Positions 1-7,215 of a DNA stretch of 64,000 nucleotides are shown here, in pieces; the first letter of the stretch is position 1; each line of letters opens with the position of its first letter. Both the position numbers and the translations under genes were made by a program. A model generated the notes under the pieces. The model worked only from the letters and a program-made list of their open reading frames with translations, was not told the DNA's origin and ran no database searches. Location of the stretch: positions 205,188 through 269,187 of the forward strand of contig JADJEQ010000046.1 in NCBI GenBank assembly GCA_016709025.1. The letters are read 5' to 3'. The stretch is from Bacteroidales bacterium (GTDB lineage Bacteria; Bacteroidota; Bacteroidia; Bacteroidales; Lentimicrobiaceae).

Positions 1-681
1 GGTGGGTGTAAATTCAATTTCATTTTGTTCGTAAAGTTTACCATCCTGAACGAAATTACCAACTTCGGAATGGCCGTATTTGATGAGACAACCAACCTTA
101 GCCATGGTAGTCATGGCTTCGGTACGGAAATGTTCCCATTTGGCAAAAGGATAAGATTCGTGATATCCTTTCTGGTCAACAGCCCTGAAAAGAGCTTCAT
201 CCTCGCTGATAACATAATATTCCAATTCGCCCATTACATGAAAACTGTACCCGGTTTTCTCTTTCAAAGCTTTGTGTGCTTTTCGCAGAACATACTCCGG
301 AGAACTTTCCAATGGCTGACCATCTTTATTGTAATATGAACAAAGAATATCGAGTGATGGAACATCTGAAAAAGGGTTTACAAATGCAGTTCTGTAACGC
401 GGAACCACATAAAGGTCGCTGGAGCCTGTTTGTATAAAGGGAAAAAGGCTGGATCCGTCAACCCGCTCTCCGGTTGTGAGAATGTTATTCAGATGTTGAC
501 GCGAACTGATCACAAAGTTCAGCGTTTTCAGGCGTCCATCACCTCCGACATACCTGAAATTAACCATTTCAATGCTATGATCTTCAATGTATTTAATAAG
601 GTCGTTTCTTGTAAATTCTTCGGCCGGCTTGTTAAGATATTGAACCAGCGGGTTGGGATTCATTTCGGTAAAGTTCGTCAT
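1..681 (-). CDS. glnA: Glutamine synthetase, 3' end beyond window
   Basis: This is the first 227 residues of a glutamine synthetase, the cytoplasmic ATP-dependent enzyme that makes glutamine from glutamate and ammonia. The minus-strand frame runs open from the window edge to an ATG at 681, and an in-frame stop lies just upstream of that ATG, so the start is firm. Visible family motifs are the beta-grasp segment VGGDGRL (45-51), DGSSLFPF (75-82), a GxExYY metal/active-site segment (151-156) and HSEVG (204-208). The catalytic C-terminal half is outside the window. The short plus-strand open frames over this stretch are shadows. The assignment rests on motif recognition; the exact GS subtype cannot be decided from the N-terminal half. 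Confidence 0.85.
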   Translation of the reverse strand, partial: MTNFTEMNPNPLVQYLNKPAEEFTRNDLIKYIEDHSIEMVNFRYVGGDGRLKTLNFVISSRQHLNNILTTGERVDGSSLFPFIQTGSSDLYVVPRYRTAFVNPFSDVPSLDILCSYYNKDGQPLESSPEYVLRKAHKALKEKTGYSFHVMGELEYYVISEDEALFRAVDQKGYHESYPFAKWEHFRTEAMTTMAKVGCLIKYGHSEVGNFVQDGKLYEQNEIEFTPT

Positions 682-761
682 TGCTTATTATTGTATGAAA
701 TGCTGTTTTTTAAGCGGGTTGAGTGAAGTTGCGTTAACAGGTAGCTGTTCCGGAAAACGCC

Positions 762-790
762 CAAAATTAGAAAGATTTTTATTGAAACAA
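762..790 (-). promoter_or_regulatory. Candidate promoter of the glutamine synthetase gene
   Basis: On the minus strand TAATTTTG (762-769) matches the Bacteroidota -7 consensus TAnnTTTG, and TTG (788-790) lies 18 bp upstream as a -33 element. Transcription would start near 756 and give a leader of about 75 nt. The 682-991 spacer contains this promoter and the divergent terC promoter and no gene that I can see. Confidence 0.6.
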
Positions 791-962
791 GCATATTTTG
801 AAAAAGTCAGTTTATATGTAAATACGGAAGTATGTTTATTTTTTAAATATTGTACCAGGGCTTAGCCAAGATCATTTAATGCATATGCAAAATCTCTTTG
901 GCTAAAATCATTGCAATTCAATGATATTTTGATTTTGTTTTTTCCGGCGAGATTACATTGCC

Positions 963-970
963 TACTTTTG
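963..970 (+). promoter_or_regulatory. -7 promoter element (TACTTTTG) of terC
   Basis: TACTTTTG fits TAnnTTTG, 21 bp before the ATG at 992. The nearest upstream TTG is 25 bp away, longer than usual, so the -33 part is uncertain. Confidence 0.5.
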
Positions 971-991
971 TCTTTATTAATTATTGGTTAA

Positions 992-2050
992 ATGAATCCG
1001 AACGAATTACTTTTCTTCTCAGTATTTCTGATCATTATAGCTGTTTTTTTGGTGCTTGATCTGGGTGTCTTTGACAAGCGCAATCATATTATCCCATTTA
1101 AAGAGGCGCTTGCCAAGACTTTACTATGGATAGGTGTTTCATTGGGATTTTATGTTTTAATAATTTTCCATGGCGAATGGTTTCACATGGGAGGGGGTGG
1201 CAGCATCGAAGAGATCAGACTTCTGATATCAAAATACGGTCATCCTGTAAATATTGATGGCCTCAGTTATACCGAAGCGCTTCGCGTATACAACAACAAT
1301 CTTAGTCTTGAATACCTGACCGGGTACCTGATAGAGATTTCATTATCCGTTGACAATATTTTCGTTATGGTGATGATCTTCTTTGCTTTTGGTGTTGATC
1401 CGAAGTATTACCGGCGTGTGCTTATATGGGGAATACTGGCAGCCATTTTGCTCAGGTTTCTCTTCATCTTTTCAGCTTCAGCTATTATAATGAAGTTTGG
1501 TTGGGTGCTTTACATTTTTGGATTGTTGCTGATCTATACCGGAATAAAAATGTTTATCACCCGAAATAAGCCTGAAAAAATAGATATTGCCCACCATCCG
1601 GTTGTTAAGTTTGTTTCAGGACATTTCCCGGTTTACCCGACTTTTGTGAGACATCATTTTTGCATCACTAAAAACGGGAAGCATTACATCACTCCACTTC
1701 TCATTGTTTTGATGGTGATCGAATTCAGCGACGTTATTTTTGCCGTGGATTCGATTCCGGCTATTTTTTCAGTTACAATGGATCCTTACGTGGTTTTTTT
1801 CTCCAATGTGTTTGCTATTCTTGGACTCAGGTCGATGTTTTTCATGGTGATAAATATCATTGAACTTTTCAGGTATCTGAAGTCCGGCCTCGCATTCTTA
1901 TTGGTATTTATTGGAATAAAAATGCTGATCAGTCACGAATGGCTGCTTGAGATAGGATTCACAACCTTGCATTCACTTCTTGTTATACTCTCTATTCTTG
2001 TTGTAAGTATTGTCGCATCGTTGATTTTCCCTGAAAAACGGTCAACCTGA
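992..2050 (+). CDS. TerC family integral membrane protein (first of two)
   Basis: This 352-residue polytopic inner-membrane protein belongs to the TerC/Alx family, whose members are linked to metal (Mn2+) export and tellurite resistance. It shows about eight hydrophobic segments and both signature acidic membrane motifs: SLSVDN (117-122) and EFSDVIFAVDS (244-254). Compared with the second TerC in this window (40648-41583, minus) it carries an extra hydrophilic stretch of roughly 40 residues between the second and third membrane segments (about 60-105). It stands alone after its own promoter and is followed by the minus-strand tRNA genes. The family call is firm; the transported ion is inferred from the family only. 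Confidence 0.9.
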   Translation: MNPNELLFFSVFLIIIAVFLVLDLGVFDKRNHIIPFKEALAKTLLWIGVSLGFYVLIIFHGEWFHMGGGGSIEEIRLLISKYGHPVNIDGLSYTEALRVYNNNLSLEYLTGYLIEISLSVDNIFVMVMIFFAFGVDPKYYRRVLIWGILAAILLRFLFIFSASAIIMKFGWVLYIFGLLLIYTGIKMFITRNKPEKIDIAHHPVVKFVSGHFPVYPTFVRHHFCITKNGKHYITPLLIVLMVIEFSDVIFAVDSIPAIFSVTMDPYVVFFSNVFAILGLRSMFFMVINIIELFRYLKSGLAFLLVFIGIKMLISHEWLLEIGFTTLHSLLVILSILVVSIVASLIFPEKRST

Positions 2051-2212
2051 TGGCGTTTCCGGCCCGTTTTGACGTGTAATGATTTGAACCGGATTTAATA
2101 TAAAAGCCTGGTTTCCTAGGTCATAGCCAGTCGGGTGACTCGCTCTCCGATCCATCTCGCCAGGAATGACGAAACTGCTCAACCAACACCATGAATTGTC
2201 AGATTGGAAAAT

Positions 2213-2235
2213 AAAAAAAGCCGGGTTTCCCCGGC
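2213..2235 (-). terminator. Rho-independent terminator of the tRNA operon
   Basis: On the minus strand a perfect 6-bp G/C stem (2220-2225 with 2230-2235, 4-nt loop) is followed by seven T residues (2219-2213), just past the 3' end of tRNA-Thr. Confidence 0.8.
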
Positions 2236-2238
2236 CAG

Positions 2239-2310
2239 AGCCACTAATGGGACTCGAACCCACGACCTGCTCATTACGAATGAGCTGCTCTACCAACTGA
2301 GCTAAGTGGC
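2239..2310 (-). tRNA. tRNA-Thr (anticodon CGT)
   Basis: Read on the minus strand this folds as a tRNA: acceptor pairing GCCACT/AGTGGC, D arm GCTC/GAGC, anticodon stem GCTCA/TGAGC around TTCGTAA, and T arm with TTCGAGT. The anticodon CGT reads the Thr codon ACG, and the sequence closely resembles enterobacterial tRNA-Thr(CGT). The 5' acceptor side appears one base short of the usual seven plus two, leaving T66 without a clear partner. The CCA end is not encoded (TCTGG follows), so it would be added after transcription. A terminator follows directly. Confidence 0.9.
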
Positions 2311-2312
2311 AA

Positions 2313-2345
2313 AAAAGCCTGCCTGGATTGATCAAGCAGGCTTTT
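2313..2345 (-). terminator. Hairpin between the two tRNA genes
   Basis: A perfect 10-bp inverted repeat (2313-2322 with 2336-2345) with A/T-rich ends fills the gap between tRNA-Pro and tRNA-Thr. On the minus strand it ends in TTTT, so it may be an attenuating terminator or a processing signal. Confidence 0.55.
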
Positions 2346-2353
2346 AAAAAATG

Positions 2354-2430
2354 TGGTCGGGATGAGAGGATTCGAACCTCCGGCCTCTTCGTCCCGAACG
2401 AAGCACGCTACCAGGCTGCGCTACATCCCG
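2354..2430 (-). tRNA. tRNA-Pro (anticodon CGG), CCA encoded
   Basis: On the minus strand all four arms pair: acceptor CGGGATG/CATCCCG, D arm GCGC/GCGT, anticodon stem CTTCG/CGAAG around TTCGGGA, and T stem GGAGG/CCTCT. The anticodon CGG reads the Pro codon CCG. Unlike the neighbouring tRNA-Thr, the 3' CCA is encoded (2356-2354). It is the first gene of the minus-strand tRNA pair. Confidence 0.95.
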
Positions 2431-2543
2431 TCCTTACCAGATTGCTTTCACAATCAGGGCTGCAAAAATAATGATTTTCAGATTCACATAAGCGTTTAGA
2501 CAAATAAATTTTTCATTTACCTGATTAAGATAAATGCATTATT

Positions 2544-2586
2544 TAGTACTAAGTATTGCATAGTACTGTTTATTGTATTATCTTTG
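2544..2586 (+). promoter_or_regulatory. padR promoter with overlapping two-half-site operator
   Basis: TTG (2556-2558), a 20-bp spacer and TATCTTTG (2579-2586) form a near-ideal Bacteroidota promoter. Two identical TAGTACT heptamers (2544-2550 and 2561-2567), each containing the palindrome AGTACT, flank the -33 element with 17-bp spacing. This is a probable autoregulatory PadR operator. The promoter lies inside an upstream open extension, so translation must start at 2610. Confidence 0.7.
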
Positions 2587-2609
2587 CTGCGAAATTAAAT
2601 TCATTTATC

Positions 2610-2975
2610 ATGGAAAAGGCAGAATCAACCATTGCCCAAATGCGGAAGGGAGTGCTTGAAATGTGTGTGCTGGCTGCTGTTAGCAGCCGGGAAGCCTATG
2701 CATCCGATATCCTGGTGCGACTGAAACAATCACATTTGATTGTGGTGGAAGGCACACTTTACCCCATCCTCACCAGGCTTAAAAACGACGGATTTCTGAG
2801 CTATCGCTGGGAAGAATCCACCTCCGGCCCCCCCCGGAAGTATTATACCATAACCCCGCCTGGTGCAGGATTTCTGAATGAACTCCGCGCAGGCTGGGAT
2901 GAACTGAATACTGCCGTCGGCAGGTTATTTTCAACAGACACAAATACAGAATCTTCAAATACCCCCGAAAAATGA
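2610..2975 (+). CDS. PadR family transcriptional regulator
   Basis: This 121-residue protein is a PadR-type winged-helix repressor of the small subfamily. Typical features are the N-terminal helix AESTIAQMRKGVLEMCVLA, the wing region with GTLYPILTRL, and the pattern SGPPRKYYTIT common in PadR proteins. The frame is open back to 2556, but the promoter overlaps that extension, so the ATG at 2610 is chosen. It overlaps the next gene by ATGA (2972-2975), which implies translational coupling. In Bacteroidota such PadR genes commonly pair with PspC-domain proteins; the regulator probably controls its own operon through the TAGTACT repeats. The inducing signal is unknown. Confidence 0.9.
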   Translation: MEKAESTIAQMRKGVLEMCVLAAVSSREAYASDILVRLKQSHLIVVEGTLYPILTRLKNDGFLSYRWEESTSGPPRKYYTITPPGAGFLNELRAGWDELNTAVGRLFSTDTNTESSNTPEK

Positions 2976-4528
2976 AAAAGAACTTCTCAGTAAATATTGG
3001 AAAGCGATTGTTCAACATAGATGAGGATGCCTTCGAATGCCTGAACAATTATCTTGGCAGATTACGCAATTACTTTTCTACCGATGTCGGCCATGATGAA
3101 ATCGTGGCTGATATTGAAATGCGGATAGCCGAATTGCTCCAGCAGAAAATAGAAACCATGGGCCAGGGTATCGTGGTTCTTGAATACATACAGCAGGTAA
3201 TTAATGAAATGGGTGAACCTGGCCAGTTGTCCGATGCTGAAAGCGACGGTGCAAGACAGGCAGCATCTGCCAGAACTACAGGAAAGTTGTTCCGCGACCC
3301 GGTTAACCGGAAGGTGGGTGGTGTTGCTGCTGGTATTGCCGCCTTTTTTGGTGTCGATCCGGTTTGGGTAAGGCTGTTATTTATATTGTTCATACTGCTC
3401 TACGCCAGTGGCCTGATCATTTATCTGATCCTCTGGATCATTTTGCCGGAAGCCCAGACCACTACTGAGAAACTGGAAATGCAACGTCAGACGATTAATA
3501 TAGGAACTATGAGGGACGAACTGGCTTCGGCAGGTACCGGCATCAAAAGAGGAAGCAGTTCTTTATTCGGAGCCGTTGGTGAATTCCTACGCAATGCAAT
3601 CGAGATTGTAGCCAGGCTGATTGGATGGTTTTTTCAACTCTTCGGGCGTCTGACGGGATTAATGCTTCTTCTTTTGGTACTAAGTGCCTTTATAGGAATG
3701 ATTCCGGCTTTCCTTGTCAGGGAAGATATGGATTTTGGCGGATTCAACTTTAATTCGGTTACCCTTTACCAGGTTTTTAAGTGGATGGTTCCCGGTACTT
3801 CCGATCAATGGCTTTTTTATCTGTCGTTTCTTTTGGTTGTAACATCTTTAATAGGATTGATGATTTACGGCGGTTTAAGGCTGTTGCTGAAATGGCCTCC
3901 CCTCCGCTGGCCCGTAGTGCTTGCTTTTATTTTGATTTTCTTTGCAGGGGTGCTTTCAACAGGTGCCGCATTGTTCAGATACTCCCGGACTACCGATTTT
4001 ACATCAACAGTTCGAAGCAACAGCAATTATGCCATGCCGGGAAAAAGACTGCACATTACTTCAGGTCCATGGGATGTCCAGAAGTTTATGAATCCCTTGT
4101 CAGATAGTAATTTAGGTAATTTTGACTCAGGAGTTTTAGGTGAAATCAACCTGAGTCTCAGACCTGCTCCCGGAGATAGTCTTATTATTTCGCTCATCAG
4201 AAATGCAGCATCCACCCAGAACGAGAAAGCCATGGATTTTGCGCAGAATATCGAATACAAATATAATATTCAGGATACACTGTTGACAATCGAACCCTAT
4301 TTCATCATGCCATACAATGATGGTATGCGTTATCAGGAATTGAATGTAGTCGTTGGAATTCCTGTAAACAGTGAAATCTTTCTGAACCCTGAAATAGCCT
4401 GGAAAGTCAGGTACAGCGACTTCAATAATTCTGACAACGATGGAGGCGTATACACGATGACTTCTTCCGGTCTTTTTCAGGAGAAACCTGAAGTGCCGGT
4501 GGCTGATTCAACTGCTGCAAACCAATAA
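2972..4528 (+). CDS. PspC-domain membrane protein
   Basis: This 518-residue protein has an N-terminal soluble region of about 95 residues, a PspC domain at about 105-160 (RKVGGVAAGIAAFFGVDP followed by a transmembrane helix), three further hydrophobic segments (roughly 225-335) and a large C-terminal extracytoplasmic region. PspC domains sense or transmit envelope stress at the inner membrane; long Bacteroidota versions like this one are less studied. It is translationally coupled to padR and followed by a strong hairpin, so the two form a closed operon. A role in envelope-stress response is inferred from the domain and from the regulator, not shown by the sequence. Confidence 0.85.
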   Translation: MKKNFSVNIGKRLFNIDEDAFECLNNYLGRLRNYFSTDVGHDEIVADIEMRIAELLQQKIETMGQGIVVLEYIQQVINEMGEPGQLSDAESDGARQAASARTTGKLFRDPVNRKVGGVAAGIAAFFGVDPVWVRLLFILFILLYASGLIIYLILWIILPEAQTTTEKLEMQRQTINIGTMRDELASAGTGIKRGSSSLFGAVGEFLRNAIEIVARLIGWFFQLFGRLTGLMLLLLVLSAFIGMIPAFLVREDMDFGGFNFNSVTLYQVFKWMVPGTSDQWLFYLSFLLVVTSLIGLMIYGGLRLLLKWPPLRWPVVLAFILIFFAGVLSTGAALFRYSRTTDFTSTVRSNSNYAMPGKRLHITSGPWDVQKFMNPLSDSNLGNFDSGVLGEINLSLRPAPGDSLIISLIRNAASTQNEKAMDFAQNIEYKYNIQDTLLTIEPYFIMPYNDGMRYQELNVVVGIPVNSEIFLNPEIAWKVRYSDFNNSDNDGGVYTMTSSGLFQEKPEVPVADSTAANQ

Positions 4529-4562
4529 TTTCTCCGGAGTTTGAAGTTCCTTCTGACATAGT

Positions 4563-4599
4563 TACAACAGCCGTGAAGTCTTTGATCACGGCTGTTGTA
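4563..4599 (+). terminator. Hairpin terminator after the padR-pspC operon
   Basis: A perfect 14-bp inverted repeat (4563-4576 with 4586-4599, 9-nt loop) lies 35 bp after the stop codon. The T-rich tail is short, so strength is uncertain. Confidence 0.7.
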
Positions 4600-4699
4600 T
4601 TCTAAAATATTCCTTTAATTATCATGCACGGACTCCATTTGAGCAGGTAGCCTGGTTTTTAATTAATTTCGCACCCTGTTAGCATTACCCGCAGGATAC

Positions 4700-5917
4700 A
4701 TGACAAAAGTTCCTTTCATTAACATTTCAGACTACAATTATCCTCTTCCGGATGACCGTATAGCCCGTTTCCCACTTGAAAAGCGCGACCAGTCGAAGCT
4801 GTTACTCTATAAGGATGGTAGCATTACCGGAAGTTCTTTTTCAAGGATTGCCTCTCATATACCCGAAGGTAGTTTGCTTGTATTCAACGACACCAGGGTG
4901 ATCAGGGCCAGGCTGATGTTTTTTAAACCTGAAGGTGCCAGGATTGAAGTCTTTTGCCTTCAGCCCGAAGGTGCATACGGGCAAACTGCCAGGGCCACCT
5001 GGAAATGCTTTATTGGCAATGCCAAACGATGGAAAAGCGGTGAATTGAAAATGGAGATCTCCTGTCCCGCGGGAAACATCACTTTGTTGGCTGAGCGGGG
5101 TAAAGTTATAGATGATGCTTATCTGGTCAGTTTTAAATGGGATGTTCCCGGAATGCCTTTTGAACAGGTTCTGGAATATGCCGGTAAAGTACCCCTCCCC
5201 CCATACCTGAACCGCGAACCCGTGGAAAGCGATGCCGAACGATACCAGACCATCTATGCCCGTTTCAACGGTTCAGTCGCGGCTCCGACTGCCGGACTTC
5301 ATTTTACACCGGCAATCCTTGAAAGTCTGGAAGCAGTGCACTGCCGGTTCGAATACCTTACCCTGCATGTAGGAGCAGGCACATTCAAACCGGTTTCGGC
5401 TTCTGATGCACGTGAACACCTGATGCACGAAGAGGAAGTAATTGTTGAGAAATCATTTCTGCTAAAGTTGTTGCAGAACTTACAGGGACATATTGTACCG
5501 GTGGGTACAACCTCAATGAGAACGCTTGAAAGTCTTTACTGGCTTGGTGTCCAGATAATAAACGGACAGGAGCCAGACGGGCATTTCAATATTCGCCAAT
5601 GGGAACCTTACGGGTCGGAGGTAAAAATACCGGCCTCAGAAGCCTTGCAGGCCATTCATGATTACCTCTCCCGTATCAGGCAAACGACCATACGTGGTTT
5701 TACCGGTATTATGATCGTGCCCGGATACAGGTTCCGTATCTGCAATGTGCTGATTACTAACTTTCACCAGCCACAAAGTACCTTGTTGCTTCTGGTGGCA
5801 GCTTTCATAGGCGAAGGCTGGAAACAAGCCTATCAATATGCATTGGAAAATGACTTCCGTTTTCTGAGTTATGGCGATAGTTGCCTGTTTTTTGCAAAGA
5901 ATGTAGAAATTGACTGA
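4700..5917 (+). CDS. queA: tRNA preQ1(34) S-adenosylmethionine ribosyltransferase-isomerase
   Basis: QueA transfers and isomerises the ribose of S-adenosylmethionine onto preQ1-modified tRNA to give epoxyqueuosine, the penultimate step of queuosine synthesis. The 405-residue product has the family N-terminus (YNYPLPDDRIARFP), the segment LLVFNDTRVIRARL, the strongly conserved APTAGLHFT (about 194-202) and a C-terminal TNFHQPQSTLLLLVAAF block. Length is at the long end for the family but usual for Bacteroidota. No other queuosine gene lies nearby. The ATG at 4700 matches the expected start, only a few residues before the first conserved block. Confidence 0.95.
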   Translation: MTKVPFINISDYNYPLPDDRIARFPLEKRDQSKLLLYKDGSITGSSFSRIASHIPEGSLLVFNDTRVIRARLMFFKPEGARIEVFCLQPEGAYGQTARATWKCFIGNAKRWKSGELKMEISCPAGNITLLAERGKVIDDAYLVSFKWDVPGMPFEQVLEYAGKVPLPPYLNREPVESDAERYQTIYARFNGSVAAPTAGLHFTPAILESLEAVHCRFEYLTLHVGAGTFKPVSASDAREHLMHEEEVIVEKSFLLKLLQNLQGHIVPVGTTSMRTLESLYWLGVQIINGQEPDGHFNIRQWEPYGSEVKIPASEALQAIHDYLSRIRQTTIRGFTGIMIVPGYRFRICNVLITNFHQPQSTLLLLVAAFIGEGWKQAYQYALENDFRFLSYGDSCLFFAKNVEID

Positions 5918-6015
5918 TCTGTAATTTTATTGATCTGCTTCATCTTTCAAAAAAAATATCGGGAGAATGGAAATATTGACGATGATAATTCCAGCATTTT
6001 ATTGATTCCTGAACT

Positions 6016-6023
6016 TATCTTTG
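6016..6023 (+). promoter_or_regulatory. -7 element TATCTTTG, four bases before a start codon
   Basis: A perfect TAnnTTTG match ends at 6023 and the ATG of the NTPase gene is at 6028. Transcription would begin at or next to the start codon, so the mRNA would be leaderless or nearly so. No TTG is placed at the proper -33 distance. Confidence 0.5.
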
Positions 6024-6027
6024 CACC

Positions 6028-6561
6028 ATGATTTTTCTATTAACCGGCGACAGCGGTTCCGGCAAGACCAGCCTGCTGAATGAACTTGCTGCAATTTTTA
6101 GGATGCACAGGATAACACCAGGTGGTTTTACAGCACCGGGGTCCTGGTTGAATGGTGCAAGGTCAGGTTTTGTGTTGCATGATTTGTTTCACAATAATGA
6201 ATATCCCTTAGCAGAAACAGGGGGAACCGGTCCCGAAATGCAGGGCCATTTCGTTTTCAATGAAAAAACGCTTGAGTTTGGGAATCAACTACTGATAAAT
6301 CAACATTCGGATTCCGCGATTGATATAATAATTGTTGATGAAGTTGGTCCTTTTGAACTCCGGGGCAAGGGGTGGGCGCGTTCACTTGATATACTTACTA
6401 CTTCCGGTAAGCCCCAGATTTGGGCAGTCAGGCCTCAGCTCGCCGACCGGATTTCTGATTGGTGGAAATTAACACCCTCATTTTCATTTTCTGTGAATGA
6501 GAATAATCCTGTAAGTGTTTTCGGCAAGATCAGTGATCTTTGTTTTAACCAGAAACAATGA
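6028..6561 (+). CDS. THEP1-type P-loop NTPase
   Basis: This 177-residue protein is a small P-loop nucleotide phosphatase of the THEP1/COG1618 type. The Walker A motif GDSGSGKTS occupies residues 7-15 and a Walker B-like DIIIVDEVGP lies near 99-108. The P-loop position fixes the start at the first ATG. The last codon overlaps the ATG of mobA (ATGA), so the two are translated together. Family members hydrolyse NTPs in vitro but their role is unclear. Coupling to mobA and a downstream ECF-like transporter suggests a part in molybdate/tungstate cofactor supply or metal uptake; this is inference. Confidence 0.8.
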   Translation: MIFLLTGDSGSGKTSLLNELAAIFRMHRITPGGFTAPGSWLNGARSGFVLHDLFHNNEYPLAETGGTGPEMQGHFVFNEKTLEFGNQLLINQHSDSAIDIIIVDEVGPFELRGKGWARSLDILTTSGKPQIWAVRPQLADRISDWWKLTPSFSFSVNENNPVSVFGKISDLCFNQKQ

Positions 6562-7145
6562 CTACAGTCTCCTCAGTAACCGGTATTGTTTTGGCTGGTG
6601 GTAAAAGCCTTCGCATGGGAACCGACAAGGGTCTTATGAGTTTTCGCGGTAAACCCCTGGTGCAGTATTCCATTGACCTCCTTGGCCTTTTTTGTGATCG
6701 CATTCTGATCAGCAGCAACAACCAGGCATACAGTGCATTCGGATATGAAATTGTACCCGATCAAATGGAAGGCGCCGGGCCTATGGCCGGTATTTCAGCC
6801 TGTCTTTCAAACAGCAAAACTGAATTTAATCTCGTTCTTTCCTGCGATATGCCCCTGGCCGACCGGGTTATCTTTCAGACGCTGATTGATTTATCTGTTG
6901 GATATTCATTTGTTGTTCCGGTTGATTCTTTTGGCCGCATTGAACCGCTTTGTGCCATTTACAAAACGGATAGCCTGAAAATTATGCAGAAATTGCTGGC
7001 ATCACAAAGCTACAGGATGACAGAACTTTTCAGGTATGCCCCTGCCCGGATGGTAGCCCCTGAAGAATATCCCTTACCATATAACGGGAAGTGGTTTATG
7101 AACGTCAATACAATCAGCGATTTTGAAATTGCCGGTAATCTCTGA
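6558..7145 (+). CDS. mobA: Molybdenum cofactor guanylyltransferase-like NTP transferase
   Basis: MobA attaches GMP to molybdopterin in the cytoplasm. The 195-residue product has the diagnostic nucleotide-binding loop GIVLAGGKSLRMGTDKG (9-25) and a Mg-binding SCDMPLAD segment near residue 95, and fits the family length. It overlaps the THEP1-like gene by four bases. The aldehyde:ferredoxin oxidoreductase at 38.8 kb is a pterin enzyme, but that family normally uses a non-nucleotide bis-pterin cofactor, so MobA may serve another enzyme outside the window. MobA, MocA and related sugar or nucleotide transferases share this fold; the gene context favours MobA. Confidence 0.8.
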   Translation: MTTVSSVTGIVLAGGKSLRMGTDKGLMSFRGKPLVQYSIDLLGLFCDRILISSNNQAYSAFGYEIVPDQMEGAGPMAGISACLSNSKTEFNLVLSCDMPLADRVIFQTLIDLSVGYSFVVPVDSFGRIEPLCAIYKTDSLKIMQKLLASQSYRMTELFRYAPARMVAPEEYPLPYNGKWFMNVNTISDFEIAGNL

Positions 7146-7215
7146 CATCTTCTGGCTGTAGCCTGTATTACAGTTTAGTTTGCTAATTTAGCCGACTAGA
7201 ATTCATGCGAAAATA

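Noticed and set aside
25..726. Plus-strand open frames at the window start
   Set aside because: They are antisense to a glutamine synthetase frame with clear family motifs on the minus strand.
2042..2335. Minus-strand open frame over the tRNA-Thr region
   Set aside because: It crosses a tRNA and a terminator and resembles no protein.
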